From Acidobacteriota bacterium (GTDB lineage Bacteria > Acidobacteriota > Terriglobia > Versatilivoradales > Versatilivoraceae): a stretch of DNA of 64,000 bases. The stretch covers positions 32,835 through 96,834 of the forward strand of contig JAJDUG010000030.1 in the NCBI GenBank assembly GCA_022826755.1, given 5' to 3'. Positions 29,041 through 37,799 of the stretch are shown one piece after another. The notes under the pieces were generated by a model, which worked only from the letters and a program-made list of their open reading frames with translations, was not told the DNA's origin and did no database searches. Within the stretch, counting starts at the first letter, position 1; each line of letters begins with the position of its first letter. Both the position numbers and the translations under genes were made by a program.

Positions 29041-31263
29041 TTACCGATGGGCTCCATGCCGACGCCTCTGTAACTTCTCTTTCCATCTCTCGTACGCCTC
29101 TTTGAACCTTGGCTCGTGAGGTTTCAAAGCCAGGGCTTTGAGGAATGCCGCCTCGACCTGGGTCGCGGGTTCTCGAAGCCATTCAAGTGCTCGTGCAAGG
29201 TCAAAGTTTAACCACGCCTCTCGTATGGGGTCAGTTGTGAGTTGCAGAGCCCGATGCAAAAGCTCCACAACTTCCTGGTTGAGTCTCCTTTTTGTTGACA
29301 AATCTGACTTGCGGCGTAACGCACTGGCGAGTAGTTTCTTGGTCTGAGCATACTCGTGCACCGCTCTGGGATCGTCCATGATGGAAGGATAAACACGAGA
29401 AAACAACCGGTGGGCCACTTTGTAATTCCTCATTTTTTTTTGCAGAATTGCAGCCTCGACGATATCTTCTGCCCCGCTGGCGCTAGGTATCATTCCAAGA
29501 ACGTTACGTGCCAGCGACGACTCATTCCTTTCCAAGAGAACTCTTGCCAAGCGAAGGTAGGGTAAGGCAGCTTCGCTTTTCTCTTCCTGCGCATGAAAGC
29601 GCTCAAAAGTGTTCCGGGCAAGTTCCAGGTTGTCCCCGGCGTATTCTATGATTTGGCTTGCCAGCGCCCCGGAGCTTGGCCGTTGTTCAAAGGTGCGCTG
29701 CAGATTTCCCAAGGCGCTAGCTCGCTCACCCACAGCCCAAAGCCTTGCACTTTCACGTAGCGCATGCAGGACCAGGTAGCGCGGATGGGCGGGAAGCACG
29801 ACTCGAAAATATGTGCGACCCTCATCGAAATCGAAACGAGGTTCAGGAGAGCCGTTCTCCTGCATCTTCCGTCGAATTTTCGGCAATCCCGTCCCACGAC
29901 TCTCAGCCAGCCTGAGTTCCTTCAGAAATTCACCAATTCTCCGATTGCGAGCTGGAACTGGAGGGACGTTTCCTTCGGCTCGAAGGTGCTCTAGTTCAAT
30001 TCCCTGAACTGGGCCGGGATAGCTGATGATTTCCATTCTGTCGGGGTAAAGGTACACCTTCGTTGGCTCAACGGTGCTATCGTAAGAGCGGTGGTATACG
30101 GCATTGACTACGGCTTCTTCCATTGCTTCATAAGGATAGGCAACAGTTCGGTCCACCTCTGGCCGGTTCGGCACCTTTTCCAGGACAATGTCCGAAACGG
30201 AATTCAAACTGTCCAGGCATGATCGAATTTGCTCTGGAAGAGGCCCGGACACTTTCCTTTCCTCAATCAGATCCCCCCCCGCGTCATCAGCAAAGTGGAC
30301 GATTTCGATTCTCGCACCCCTGAAGAATGTCTCGGGGTTCTCATTGAAAAACAACAAAGTTACATTTCGTGGAATTTCGTGTTCATTGACTGGATCAACC
30401 AGCCTTAGTTTCCGGTAAAGCTCCCTGTCGTCTATCTTCGTGTCACCGAGTACAAGATCGCTCCGGACATCAGCCAGAAATCGGCGTACAAGGGTCGGGG
30501 AGACATCTTCAATACGCGCTTCACCGTTTCTCCGGTCATCAAAGGGAACCTTTGCGGTTCGTTCGAGGAGTTGCCTCAGCAGCTCGCCTCTTGCCTTGAC
30601 GGTTTCCGGGCCTTGACGGACGTAAAAGGCCCTCCGGTTACCGTGGAGAACCTCTGGCGCCTGGTATGGTCGATTATCGCCACCCGGGGCCCAAATGATT
30701 AACAATCTCTTCCCTTCGTAGACTTCCGGGAATAGCACTGGCTGATAGGTTGGATCGAGTCGATTACATTGACCGCGTATTTCCTTTTGGATTTCCTCCA
30801 TATTAAAGTGATCAAGACCAACGGGTGGAAGCACTGCTTGACCATCTCGATCAGTCTTGATCCCCAACACAATGTACCCGCCGTTAAGGTTCAATAGATC
30901 GTTGGCAAGCGCGCAAATGGTGTGGATAACAGCCAGCTTGATGTGTTCGTCCCAAGCAGCTTTGAACTCCACCCTGTTGGTCTCTGTTGCGCGGGTATGA
31001 ATCAGATCACCCAGATTGAAAGGCAGCCCTGGCAAGGATTCTCCTCCACTAATCGCCCAGCAGTCTCTGAGACTGGTACATAATAATAGCAACAATGCGC
31101 CATAAGCCGGGTCTTTCAGTTTGGCTTCCCGACCAACAGCTAACTTATACTCAACACCTTCGGTTGTATCCCCTGAACCAAAGGGCGGCCAGAGTAACCA
31201 TGTGCTGTTGGTGGATAACCCCTCGACCGGTTTCCCTCTACCTGAATTCAGGTGTTTTGTCAT
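29041..31263 (-). CDS. AlbA_2 (Schlafen-type) / HATPase_c_4 protein with helical-repeat C-terminus
   Basis: The 740-residue protein has an AlbA_2-like domain (about 84-235, with ETNRVEFKAAW and GGYIVLGIKTD). A COG2865-like HATPase part follows (about 375-490, with EAMEEAVVNAVYHRSY, E382 and N387 as N-box, and ESRGTGLPKI), then a helical C-terminal region of TPR-like repeats (about 500-735). Relatives are called RecG-like regulators or ATP-binding proteins, and some occur in defence regions. The first 75 residues look unconserved, so a later start is possible. Its base composition is clearly lower in GC than its neighbours, and it stands alone against the local transcription direction, both suggesting transfer. 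I cannot assign a precise function. Confidence 0.75.
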   Translation of the reverse strand: MTKHLNSGRGKPVEGLSTNSTWLLWPPFGSGDTTEGVEYKLAVGREAKLKDPAYGALLLLLCTSLRDCWAISGGESLPGLPFNLGDLIHTRATETNRVEFKAAWDEHIKLAVIHTICALANDLLNLNGGYIVLGIKTDRDGQAVLPPVGLDHFNMEEIQKEIRGQCNRLDPTYQPVLFPEVYEGKRLLIIWAPGGDNRPYQAPEVLHGNRRAFYVRQGPETVKARGELLRQLLERTAKVPFDDRRNGEARIEDVSPTLVRRFLADVRSDLVLGDTKIDDRELYRKLRLVDPVNEHEIPRNVTLLFFNENPETFFRGARIEIVHFADDAGGDLIEERKVSGPLPEQIRSCLDSLNSVSDIVLEKVPNRPEVDRTVAYPYEAMEEAVVNAVYHRSYDSTVEPTKVYLYPDRMEIISYPGPVQGIELEHLRAEGNVPPVPARNRRIGEFLKELRLAESRGTGLPKIRRKMQENGSPEPRFDFDEGRTYFRVVLPAHPRYLVLHALRESARLWAVGERASALGNLQRTFEQRPSSGALASQIIEYAGDNLELARNTFERFHAQEEKSEAALPYLRLARVLLERNESSLARNVLGMIPSASGAEDIVEAAILQKKMRNYKVAHRLFSRVYPSIMDDPRAVHEYAQTKKLLASALRRKSDLSTKRRLNQEVVELLHRALQLTTDPIREAWLNFDLARALEWLREPATQVEAAFLKALALKPHEPRFKEAYERWKEKLQRRRHGAHR

Positions 31264-31296
31264 CTAAACAGTAAACTACCTTTCCCGCTCTTGCCC

Positions 31297-32382
31297 ATGA
31301 CCACCGCTACACCTGCCGGCCCATATCTTCGCTTGGGTAGTCTCCTACTTCTTTTCTTGCTGACAGCGGCTTGCGGAAAGATAGGCGAGCCGCTCCCTCC
31401 GTTGATCCGCATTCCCCGACCGATCCTGGACCTGACGGCCCGGCAGCAGGGCGGGGAGGTGATTCTCGGATGGACCTTGCCCCACTTGAATACCGACGGC
31501 AGCACGGCCGCCACACTGGCCTCGATCGAGATCTATCGGTCGATCCGGGAACCTTCCTCGGCTGCGGGAGCCGCCCCGTCCCTGGGAGATTCGGACCCCT
31601 GGCGAGTACTGCAGACCGAGCCTGCCCCGGGGCGGCAGGAGACGAGAAGCATCCGCGATCTCCTGGAAGGTCAGGACCTTTCCCGGGTGCTGGGGAGGGA
31701 GTTCAGCTATGCCGTCAAGGTCTTCAATCGGAAGGGGCAGACCGCGGGGCTTTCCAACATCGCCACCCTGTGGCTGCAGCCGGTTCCGCAATCCCCCGGC
31801 AGACCGAGGCTGAATCCTGCCGAAGAGTTTGTCGAGATTTCCTGGGCGCCTTCCACCAGCAACATCGACGGATCCCCGGTGGCTGCGGGAGTGGCGTTCA
31901 ACCTGTACCGCGCACCGCCCGAGGGAAGTCACACCGGGAGTCTCCTCAATCCGACCCCCGTGGCCGGGACCTCCTACCGGGATGGGTCGGTCCGCTTGGG
32001 TGAGACCTACGTCTACCGGGTGCGGGCGGTGCTGGAAACGGATCGAGGAAAGGTGGAGAGCCGGGATTCGGAGGAGGCCACCCTGTTCCACCGGGACGTG
32101 TTTCCCCCCGGTCCTCCGCGGCGACTTGCCCTGGTGGCGGGCCGGGAGTTCCTGAGCCTGGCCTGGTATCCCAACTCCGAAGCCGATCTGGCCGGCTACC
32201 ATGTTTTCCGGCGTCAAGGCCGGGGCGACTTTCAACGCCTCACCGCCACGGCCACCCAGCGAACCTCCTACGAGGACCGGGACCCTCTGAAGGGCCCGGT
32301 CACCTCCTATCGGGTCACGGCCGTGGACCGGGCCGGAAACCAAAGCAGTTTTTCGAATGTCGTAAGCGATACGTTAGAATAG
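31297..32382 (+). CDS. Fibronectin type III-like lipoprotein
   Basis: The 361-residue protein has a lipoprotein signal with the lipobox LTAAC and acceptor cysteine C26. Three fibronectin-III-like modules follow, each with a conserved strand ([36 protein letters not shown]) and the TSYEDRDP / [14 protein letters not shown] ending typical of Fn3. It is probably anchored in the outer membrane as a structural or binding protein; no enzyme motif is present. I chose the ATG at 31297, which places the lipobox normally. It is divergent from the AlbA gene and precedes the carboxylase genes. Confidence 0.75.
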   Translation: MTTATPAGPYLRLGSLLLLFLLTAACGKIGEPLPPLIRIPRPILDLTARQQGGEVILGWTLPHLNTDGSTAATLASIEIYRSIREPSSAAGAAPSLGDSDPWRVLQTEPAPGRQETRSIRDLLEGQDLSRVLGREFSYAVKVFNRKGQTAGLSNIATLWLQPVPQSPGRPRLNPAEEFVEISWAPSTSNIDGSPVAAGVAFNLYRAPPEGSHTGSLLNPTPVAGTSYRDGSVRLGETYVYRVRAVLETDRGKVESRDSEEATLFHRDVFPPGPPRRLALVAGREFLSLAWYPNSEADLAGYHVFRRQGRGDFQRLTATATQRTSYEDRDPLKGPVTSYRVTAVDRAGNQSSFSNVVSDTLE

Positions 32383-32398
32383 CTGCCTGCGATCCGGA

Positions 32399-32427
32399 GT
32401 CCTGTCTCGGAGTTTCCGAGACAGGAC
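32399..32427. promoter_or_regulatory. Twelve-base perfect palindrome upstream of the acyl-CoA carboxylase gene
   Basis: GTCCTGTCTCGG (32399-32410), a five-base AGTTT spacer, and CCGAGACAGGAC (32416-32427) form a perfect inverted repeat. No T-run follows, so it is not a standard intrinsic terminator. It lies 16 bases after the lipoprotein gene and 20 bases before the carboxylase start, so it may be an operator or an mRNA hairpin. Confidence 0.55.
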
Positions 32428-32447
32428 ACGAGCCAGGGAGCTGCCGC

Positions 32448-34019
32448 TTGTCCACCCATCCACCCCCCACTCCCGGTAAGTCCCCATTGGAAGCCCTTGA
32501 GCGCCTCAATCGCCTGGCCGAGTCCGGCGGGGGGGAAAAGCGCCTGGAGCGGCAGCACGCCGCCGGAAAGATGAGCGCCCGCGAGCGCATCGATCTCCTG
32601 CTGGACGAAGGATCCTTCGAGGAGATGGACAAGTTCGTGAAGCACCGCTGCCAGGATTTCGGGATGGAGAGCCAGGAGATCCCGGGGGACGGCGTGGTCT
32701 CGGGCTACGGCCGCATCGATGGGAGGCTGGTATACGTTTTTGCCCAGGACTTTACCGTCTTCGGCGGTTCCCTCTCGGAGACCAACGCGGCCAAGATCTG
32801 CAAGGTCATGGAGTTGGCGATGAAGGCCGGCGCCCCCATCATCGGTCTCAACGACTCCGGGGGGGCCCGAATCCAGGAGGGGGTGGTCTCGCTGGCCGGC
32901 TACGCCGACATCTTCCTGCGCAATACCCTGGCCTCCGGGGTTGTCCCTCAGATCTCGGCCATCATGGGCCCCTGCGCCGGGGGAGCGGTCTACTCGCCCG
33001 CCATCACCGATTTCGTGGTCATGGTCAAGCAGAGCAGCTACATGTTCATCACCGGCCCCGAGGTGATCAAGGTGGTCACCCACGAAGAAGTCTCGAAAGA
33101 AGAGCTCGGGGGGGCCATGACCCATAACTCACAGAGCGGCGTGGCCCATTTCGCCGTCGAGGACGATCGGGAGTGTTGCCGTTTCATCAGGGAACTGCTC
33201 TCCTATCTCCCCTCCAACAATATGGAAAGCCCTCCGCGCAAGGATACCGGGGATCCCGCGGACCGCGCCGAAGAGCGGCTCGACAGCCTGATTCCGGACG
33301 AGTCCAATCAACCTTACGATGTCAAGGAGATCATCGGCGCGGTGGTGGATGACGGGCGCTTCCTGGAAGTCCAGGCGCTCTTCGCCCGCAATATCGTGGT
33401 GGGATTCGCCCGGTTGGGAGGTCGCCCGGTGGGGTTGGTGGCCAATCAGCCGGCGGTCCTGGCCGGATGCCTGGACATCGATGCTTCCATCAAGGCCGCC
33501 CGGTTCGTCCGGTTTTGCGACGCCTTCAACGTCCCTCTCATCTGCTTTGAAGACGTCCCCGGGTTTCTCCCCGGGACCTCGCAGGAATTCGGGGGGATCA
33601 TCAAGCATGGAGCCAAGTTGATCTATGCCTTTGCCGAGGCGACCGTCCCCAAGATCACGGTGATCACCCGGAAGGCATACGGGGGCGCCTACTGCGTAAT
33701 GGCCTCCAAGCATCTGCGTACCGATGTCAATCTTGCCTATCCCACCGCCGAGATCGCGGTGATGGGACCCGAGGGCGCCGTGAAGATCGTCTATCGCAAG
33801 GAGCTGGCGGCGGCCGCCGATCTGGAAGCGGAAACGGCCAGGCGGGTCGAGGAATTCCGGGGAAAGTTCGCCAATCCCTACGTCGCTGCAGGACGGGGCT
33901 TTGTCGACGAGGTGATCCGCCCGCGTGAGACCCGCCGCAAGTTGATCAGCGCCCTGGCGATGCTGGAGAACAAGCGCGACACCACCCCGCCCAAGAAGCA
34001 CGGGAACATACCGCTTTAG
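32448..34019 (+). CDS. pccB: Acyl-CoA (propionyl-CoA-type) carboxylase carboxyltransferase beta subunit
   Basis: The 523-residue protein contains both crotonase-like halves of biotin-dependent carboxyltransferases. Marks are [21 protein letters not shown], the first oxyanion region [28 protein letters not shown] and, in the C-terminal half, [32 protein letters not shown] (quoted in parts), RKAYGGAY and the closing KKHGNIPL. It transfers CO2 from carboxybiotin to an acyl-CoA, most likely propionyl-CoA. The start is a TTG at 32448 with GGGAG upstream. The biotin carboxylase and biotin carrier genes lie 1.5 kb downstream, separated by repeats and an unknown gene. Confidence 0.9.
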   Translation: MSTHPPPTPGKSPLEALERLNRLAESGGGEKRLERQHAAGKMSARERIDLLLDEGSFEEMDKFVKHRCQDFGMESQEIPGDGVVSGYGRIDGRLVYVFAQDFTVFGGSLSETNAAKICKVMELAMKAGAPIIGLNDSGGARIQEGVVSLAGYADIFLRNTLASGVVPQISAIMGPCAGGAVYSPAITDFVVMVKQSSYMFITGPEVIKVVTHEEVSKEELGGAMTHNSQSGVAHFAVEDDRECCRFIRELLSYLPSNNMESPPRKDTGDPADRAEERLDSLIPDESNQPYDVKEIIGAVVDDGRFLEVQALFARNIVVGFARLGGRPVGLVANQPAVLAGCLDIDASIKAARFVRFCDAFNVPLICFEDVPGFLPGTSQEFGGIIKHGAKLIYAFAEATVPKITVITRKAYGGAYCVMASKHLRTDVNLAYPTAEIAVMGPEGAVKIVYRKELAAAADLEAETARRVEEFRGKFANPYVAAGRGFVDEVIRPRETRRKLISALAMLENKRDTTPPKKHGNIPL

Positions 34020-34020
34020 T

Positions 34021-34076
34021 GAAGTTTGAAGTTTGAAGTGTGAAGTGTGAAGTGTGAAGTGTCGAGGGTGGAGAGT
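34021..34076 (+). repeat. Heptamer array after pccB (eight units)
   Basis: Six units of GAAGTTT/GAAGTGT, then CGAGGGT and GGAGAGT. It begins one base after the pccB stop and joins the two heptamer types in one array. Confidence 0.88.
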
Positions 34077-34136
34077 GGGTCCTTCGCCCCACGAGGAGCG
34101 GATCATTGGTGGGGAAACGACCGATTGATTAATGAA

Positions 34137-34250
34137 GACGAACCACGAATGGACACGAATGAACACGAATAGACTAAGGAGGTTGTCAAAGCCCATCCCA
34201 ATGGACCACTGATCATCAATCAGTTTATGGGTGTCCATTCGTGGTTCGTC
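34137..34250. repeat. CACGAAT-family element with perfect 20-bp inverted ends
   Basis: GACGAACCACGAATGGACAC at 34137-34156 is repeated exactly in inverted orientation at 34231-34250. Additional CACGAAT units follow the left end. The same left-end word occurs at 51726-51740 and, inverted, at 13950-13976. A CTTCGTG-type tail follows the right end. Together with the heptamer array this fills the gene-free region 34020-34346. Confidence 0.8.
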
Positions 34251-34346
34251 GTAGTTGTCTTTTCCTGTTCCTGCGTGCCCTTCGTGAATATCCTTTTCCC
34301 TTTCATTGTTTGTTGACCTGAGGCACGGCTTGGCTGGCTCCTGACG

Positions 34347-35465
34347 ATGTTCCGTCCAAAACACTCCATCCTTTTGGGAACCCTGGCACTGGCCGCAGCG
34401 CTTCTTGCAGGCCATCTGCCGCTTGCCGCTTTCGATGCCGGCCGGATCAGGATTTTGTCCGACCCCAACCTGGACGTGATCTACCACACCCTGGCCCACT
34501 TCAACCTCCCGGAGGACCGCTTCAATCTCTTCTCCGAGGACTACGTGCGGCGGATGGACCAGGCCAAGCGGGACCTGGAGGTGGGGGAGACCCGGCTGGA
34601 TCGGGAGGCCGCGGCATTGGAGCAGCACTACCGGCGACGCCCTCGCCTTCGCTTTCTGATCCGAGCTCCCTTCCTGGCGGATGATCTCTCCTCCTTCAGG
34701 CAAGCCCTGGCCCTGATCGACTACGACTTTCGTACCCGGACCGTTCCGGTGGGCCCCAAGGGCAAACGCAGGAAGGAGCCCTTGATGTTCGGGAACAGCC
34801 GCAGGTTGATTCCAGTCTTCAGAAACCAGTTCCAGGCCCCCCAGGAGCGGGCGTTCGCCAAGCAGTTTGCCGGTTGCCTGCAGGAGGAGCACTCCCGTTT
34901 CTACATGCTTTATCGCGAAGCCCGAACCGAATGGGACCAACAGGGCGTGGAGTGGTTCACCAGCTTTTGGAAGTCCAAGGGCATGAGCATCCTGGAGCCG
35001 TGGGCTTCCAGGTCGGGAGTGACCCGGTTCAAGGTCTTTCTGACCCCGGTGATGAAGGGGAGGGGTCTGGGGGTGCCCGTGGAACAGGGCGGCGAGGTCC
35101 TGTTTCATGTCCTGACGCCGCTGCCGGAGAGCCGTCAGGAGGCGATGCACTCCTTTTTCGTGCTGTTGCATGAGACGGCGCGGCGTTCCACCGACCCGCT
35201 GGCGGTCTTTCCCGGTTCCTCCAGCCCCTCCAACCGGAGTTCCGTGGAGGCAGGGGTCCGCCAGAATGCCGCCCTGGTTGCCGGCCACCTTTATCTGAAG
35301 ACCCGGTTTCCCGGGGTCCACCGTTCCTATCTGAGCTTTTACCTGCAACTGCCGGCCGGCAAGGTCTCCGAGGTTGAATCGCTGGAGCCTCTGTTCGCTC
35401 GGCGATTCCCTCTGAACCCCGCTTCCCGAAGGCGGGTGGAGGCGTTCGTGGCCCGGCTCCCATGA
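34347..35465 (+). CDS. Exported protein of unknown function within the carboxylase cluster
   Basis: The 372-residue protein starts with a signal-like segment (SILLGTLALAAALLAGHLPLAA, given here as residues 7-28). The mature part has an acidic, helical N-terminal half and a C-terminal half with MHSFFVLLHETARR. I do not recognise a family and see no complete metallopeptidase motif (HETAR lacks the second histidine of HExxH). It lies between the carboxyltransferase and the biotin carboxylase genes and ends 21 bases before the latter, so co-transcription with it is likely. Confidence 0.65.
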   Translation: MFRPKHSILLGTLALAAALLAGHLPLAAFDAGRIRILSDPNLDVIYHTLAHFNLPEDRFNLFSEDYVRRMDQAKRDLEVGETRLDREAAALEQHYRRRPRLRFLIRAPFLADDLSSFRQALALIDYDFRTRTVPVGPKGKRRKEPLMFGNSRRLIPVFRNQFQAPQERAFAKQFAGCLQEEHSRFYMLYREARTEWDQQGVEWFTSFWKSKGMSILEPWASRSGVTRFKVFLTPVMKGRGLGVPVEQGGEVLFHVLTPLPESRQEAMHSFFVLLHETARRSTDPLAVFPGSSSPSNRSSVEAGVRQNAALVAGHLYLKTRFPGVHRSYLSFYLQLPAGKVSEVESLEPLFARRFPLNPASRRRVEAFVARLP

Positions 35466-35486
35466 GCGGCCGGGCCGTCTGCAACC

Positions 35487-36983
35487 ATGTTCTCGAAGAT
35501 TCTGATCGCCAATCGGGGTGAGATCGCTGTCCGCGTCATGCGTACCGCCCGCGAGATGAATATCGCAACCGTGGCCGTCTACTCCGATTGCGACCGTGCG
35601 GCCCTGCACGTGCGTCTGGCCGATGAGGCCCGTGGCCTGGGCGCGTCTCCTTCGGTGGAGAGCTATCTGAATATGGACAGGGTCCTGCAGGCGGCCGAGG
35701 CCAGCGGCGCCGAAGCCATCCACCCCGGTTACGGCTTTCTGTCCGAAAACGCCGAATTCGCCCGCCGCTGTCGGGACCGCGGGATCTGCTTCATCGGTCC
35801 TCCCCCGAGAGCCATGGAGTTGATGGGGGAAAAGACGGCTGCCCGGAGATTGGCCGCCCGGGCAGGGGTGCCGGTGGTGCCGGGCACCGGACCCCAGCTC
35901 GGAGACAGCACGGAAGCGGAACGGGCGGCCCGGGACATCGGGTTCCCGATCCTGGTCAAGGCGGCGGCCGGTGGAGGGGGCAAGGGGATGAGGCTGGTGA
36001 CCTCCCCCGACCGCCTGGCCTCGGCCCTGCGGGACGCCGGCTCCGAAGCCCGGAGCGCTTTCGGGGATCCGGCGGTCTACCTGGAGAAATACCTTCGGAG
36101 CCCCCGCCACATCGAGTTTCAGGTCCTGGCCGACAGCCACGGCAACACCGTGCACCTGGGAGAGCGGGAGTGCTCCATCCAGAGGCGCCACCAGAAAGTC
36201 ATCGAGGAGTGTCCTTCGCCGGTCATGACCGGAGCCTTGCGGGACAGAATGGGACAGGCCGCCGTCAGCATGGCCCGGGCCTGCGGCTACCGCAATGCCG
36301 GGACCGTCGAGTTCCTGGTGGATAGGCAACAGGACTTTTATTTCCTGGAGATGAACACCCGACTCCAGGTCGAGCACCCGGTCACCGAGATGGTCACCGG
36401 GCTGGACCTGGTCAGGAAACAGATTCAGATTGCCGCCGGCCAGCCGTTGGGGCTGACACAGGAGGAGGTGCGCCTGCGTGGCGTGGCGCTGGAGTGCCGC
36501 ATCTACGCCGAGGATCCCGAGAAGGGCTTCCTGCCTTCGCCCGGGCTGATCCGGAGCCTGAGCCAGCCCTCCGGCCCCGGGGTCCGCGAAGACAGCGGGA
36601 TCTACCAGGGGTGGGAAGTGCCCGTCTATTACGATCCGATGCTGTCCAAGCTGGTGACCTGGGCGGAAACCCGCTCCGAGGCCGTCAGCCGCATGGAACG
36701 GGCCCTGGGCGAGTACCGGATTTCGGGAATCAAGACGACCATTCCCTTTTTCCGCAACATCCTGGCCCACCCGAAATTCCTGTCGGCTGAGCTCAGCACC
36801 GACTTCATCGAAAAGTACTACCGCCCCGACCGGTCTCTGCCCGGCCGGGAAGAGTTGCGGGAGGTGGCGGCCATAGGCGCCGCCCTCTATGCCAGCCGTG
36901 CCCGAGCTTCCGAGGCCGGCCGCGCGGACCGGCCTGAGAGCCCCTGGAAACTGTGGGGGCGCTGGAACGGGCTGCGGAGATAG
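35487..36983 (+). CDS. pccA: Acyl-CoA carboxylase biotin carboxylase subunit
   Basis: The 498-residue protein carboxylates biotin with ATP and bicarbonate. ILIANRGEIAVRVMRTAREM opens it; the ATP-grasp parts include HPGYGFLSENAEFA, the glycine loop AAAGGGGKGMR, ERECSIQRRHQKVIEE and FLEMNTRLQVEHPVTE. The C-terminal domain has KTTIPFFRNILAHP. It resembles the AccC-length protein with a short unconserved tail rather than a full PCC alpha subunit, since the biotin carrier is encoded separately just downstream. It starts 21 bases after the unknown exported protein. Confidence 0.92.
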   Translation: MFSKILIANRGEIAVRVMRTAREMNIATVAVYSDCDRAALHVRLADEARGLGASPSVESYLNMDRVLQAAEASGAEAIHPGYGFLSENAEFARRCRDRGICFIGPPPRAMELMGEKTAARRLAARAGVPVVPGTGPQLGDSTEAERAARDIGFPILVKAAAGGGGKGMRLVTSPDRLASALRDAGSEARSAFGDPAVYLEKYLRSPRHIEFQVLADSHGNTVHLGERECSIQRRHQKVIEECPSPVMTGALRDRMGQAAVSMARACGYRNAGTVEFLVDRQQDFYFLEMNTRLQVEHPVTEMVTGLDLVRKQIQIAAGQPLGLTQEEVRLRGVALECRIYAEDPEKGFLPSPGLIRSLSQPSGPGVREDSGIYQGWEVPVYYDPMLSKLVTWAETRSEAVSRMERALGEYRISGIKTTIPFFRNILAHPKFLSAELSTDFIEKYYRPDRSLPGREELREVAAIGAALYASRARASEAGRADRPESPWKLWGRWNGLRR

Positions 36984-37012
36984 GCTTCGAGCGGAAGAGG
37001 AGGAGGCGCCCG

Positions 37013-37525
37013 GTGGGGCAGGTCGAGGCCACTTACGAGCTGGTGCTGGACGGGCGGCGCCGAAGGTTGCGCCTGAAACGTTCCGGGAGTCGGGCCCGGG
37101 TGGAGTTCGGGGGGAAATCTCTCGATGTCGACGTCTCGCAGTTGTCGGATGCCGCTTTTTCCCTGATTCTGGAGGGCCGCTCCCACGACGTCGGCGTGAG
37201 TCCGAATGCCGGCGGATTTCAGGTCGTGGTGGATGGGGAGAGTTTCCAGGTGGGCCTGGTCGACCCGCGGCGGGACAGCCCCTCCACCTCCGGAACGACC
37301 CGGGCCGCCGGACCCGCAGCCGTGTCGGCCCCCATGCCCGGGAAGGTGGTCCGGATCCTGGCGGCCGAGGGAGAAGACGTAAGCCAGGGACAGGGTTTGG
37401 TGGTGGTGGAAGCCATGAAAATGCAGAACGAGCTGCCCTCCCCCAAATCGGGCACCATCCGGGCCGTTCGCGTGGCCGAGGGCCAGGCCGTCAACGCGGG
37501 GGATCCCCTGGTGCTGGTGGAGTGA
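37013..37525 (+). CDS. Biotin carboxyl carrier subunit of acyl-CoA carboxylase
   Basis: The 170-residue protein ends in a biotinyl domain with the biotin acceptor K136 in EAMKM, preceded by APMPGKVVRILAAEGEDV and followed by SPKSGTIRAVRV. The first 85 residues form a beta-rich region like the BT domain that links carrier and carboxylase in propionyl-CoA-type enzymes. The GTG at 37013 has AGGAGGAGG upstream; an in-frame ATG at 36953 would overlap the previous gene and is less likely. Together with the two upstream genes it makes a complete three-component carboxylase. Confidence 0.88.
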   Translation: MGQVEATYELVLDGRRRRLRLKRSGSRARVEFGGKSLDVDVSQLSDAAFSLILEGRSHDVGVSPNAGGFQVVVDGESFQVGLVDPRRDSPSTSGTTRAAGPAAVSAPMPGKVVRILAAEGEDVSQGQGLVVVEAMKMQNELPSPKSGTIRAVRVAEGQAVNAGDPLVLVE

Positions 37526-37604
37526 GACGGCCGCGGTCAGCAGCCCCCCATCCCCGACGACGGGGCGGATCATAGGGAGAGAAACAAGGGTGCTTCAGAC
37601 GAGT

Positions 37605-37796
37605 GGAGAGTGGAGAGTGAAGAGTGAAGAGTGGAGAGTGGAGAGTGGTCAGCCGAGGGTTTCGGGAACAGGCAAGCACCTGATGACCTGACTGCGCATA
37701 TTGGAGGGACTGCGCCGAGACCGACAAGTTGCTTAACGTTTGGGTCTAATCACTATCCACTATCCACTATTCACTATTCACTGTTGTTTCAGGCGC
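37605..37796. repeat. Heptamer-armed element, copy 1 (inverted relative to copy 2)
   Basis: The left arm is six GGAGAGT/GAAGAGT heptamers (37605-37646). The right arm is ACTATCC/ACTATTC heptamers (37752-37786). The core contains GACTGCGCCGAGA (37708-37720), the inverted form of the word in copies 2 and 3, and CAAGTTGCTTAACG next to the right arm. It fills the gap between the biotin-carrier gene and the end of serS. Confidence 0.85.
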
Positions 37797-37799
37797 AAC

